The notes under the pieces were generated by a model. It was not told the origin of the DNA. It ran no database searches and saw nothing but the letters and a program-made list of their open reading frames with translations. The translations under genes were made by a program, and so were the position numbers. DNA of 5,924 nucleotides from Deltaproteobacteria bacterium UBA5754 (GTDB lineage: Bacteria > Desulfobacterota > Dissulfuribacteria > Dissulfuribacterales > UBA5754), in NCBI GenBank assembly GCA_002419025.1, contig DIFG01000100.1, positions 3,768 through 9,691 on the forward strand. Reading direction: 5' to 3'. This document shows positions 5,807 to 5,924 of the stretch, in pieces. The first letter of the stretch is position 1. Each line of letters begins with the position of its first letter.

Positions 5807-5924
5807 ATGAAGCCGTGCGTCTATCTTCCGGCCGGCCGCAGAAATGAAACCCTGTATGTGGGTGTCACATCCGATCTCGTAAAGCGCATATGGGAACACA
5901 AGAACAATGTGGTGCCAGGCTTTA
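5807..5924 (+). CDS. GIY-YIG nuclease-domain protein, 5' part only
   Basis: The gene runs off the window after 39 codons. The ATG at 5807 opens MKPCVYLPAGRRNETLYVGV followed by TSDLVKRIWEHKNN. This is the start of the small single-domain GIY-YIG family (UPF0213/YhbQ-like, usually about 80-100 residues). The GIY-type element is CVY (Y6), the YIG-type element is YVG (17-19), and R27 with H31 fit the conserved helix positions. The catalytic Glu would lie beyond the window. Most relatives read YILAS where this one has YLPAG, an unusual substitution in the first strand. Such proteins are presumed DNA nucleases of mostly unknown role. There is no strong ribosome-binding site. It is separated from xerD by 137 bases carrying repeats, so it is probably a separate transcription unit. 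Confidence 0.8.
   Translation, partial: MKPCVYLPAGRRNETLYVGVTSDLVKRIWEHKNNVVPGF

Overview
The window is a stretch of ordinary-looking chromosomal DNA from a Gram-negative bacterium. The coding regions are GC-rich by eye. The HflK/HflC pair, the Aat transferase and a XerD-type recombinase fit a proteobacterium or a related phylum. The style of the HflK and HflC proteins (for example the 'GEPNQIPTQDKR' segment of HflC), together with an Aat gene and an unplaced helical protein, most resembles deltaproteobacterial (Desulfobacterota-like) genomes. That placement is an impression from family memory, not a computed result.

Layout: on the minus strand (44-796, perhaps to 835) lies a class I SAM-dependent methyltransferase most like PmtA-type phosphatidylethanolamine N-methyltransferases. 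It is transcribed leftward. A divergent intergenic region of about 140-180 bp follows, with weak overlapping promoter candidates, a small hairpin and an orphan strong Shine-Dalgarno site. Rightward from 979 to 5669 runs a tightly packed six-gene block: hflK, hflC (4-base ATGA overlap), aat (30-base gap), a PPP-family metallophosphatase (53-base overlap), a conserved-looking protein of unknown function (9-base gap) and xerD (4-base GTGA overlap). After xerD comes a 137-base AT-richer gap. It holds a palindromic intergenic repeat and a degenerate relative of it. The window ends inside the 5' end of a GIY-YIG nuclease-domain gene.

How the genes may work together: HflK and HflC form a membrane cage that modulates FtsH proteolysis. 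Aat tags proteins carrying N-terminal Lys or Arg with Leu or Phe for the ClpS/ClpAP N-degron route. The phosphatase could reverse Ser/Thr phosphorylation or act on small phospho-substrates. XerD resolves chromosome dimers with XerC. The packing implies co-transcription, but a shared function beyond the two proteolysis-related modules is inference. I did not find a clearly novel system. The items most worth checking are the unknown 163-residue protein, the repeat next to the GIY-YIG gene, and the possible G-run frameshift ahead of the methyltransferase.
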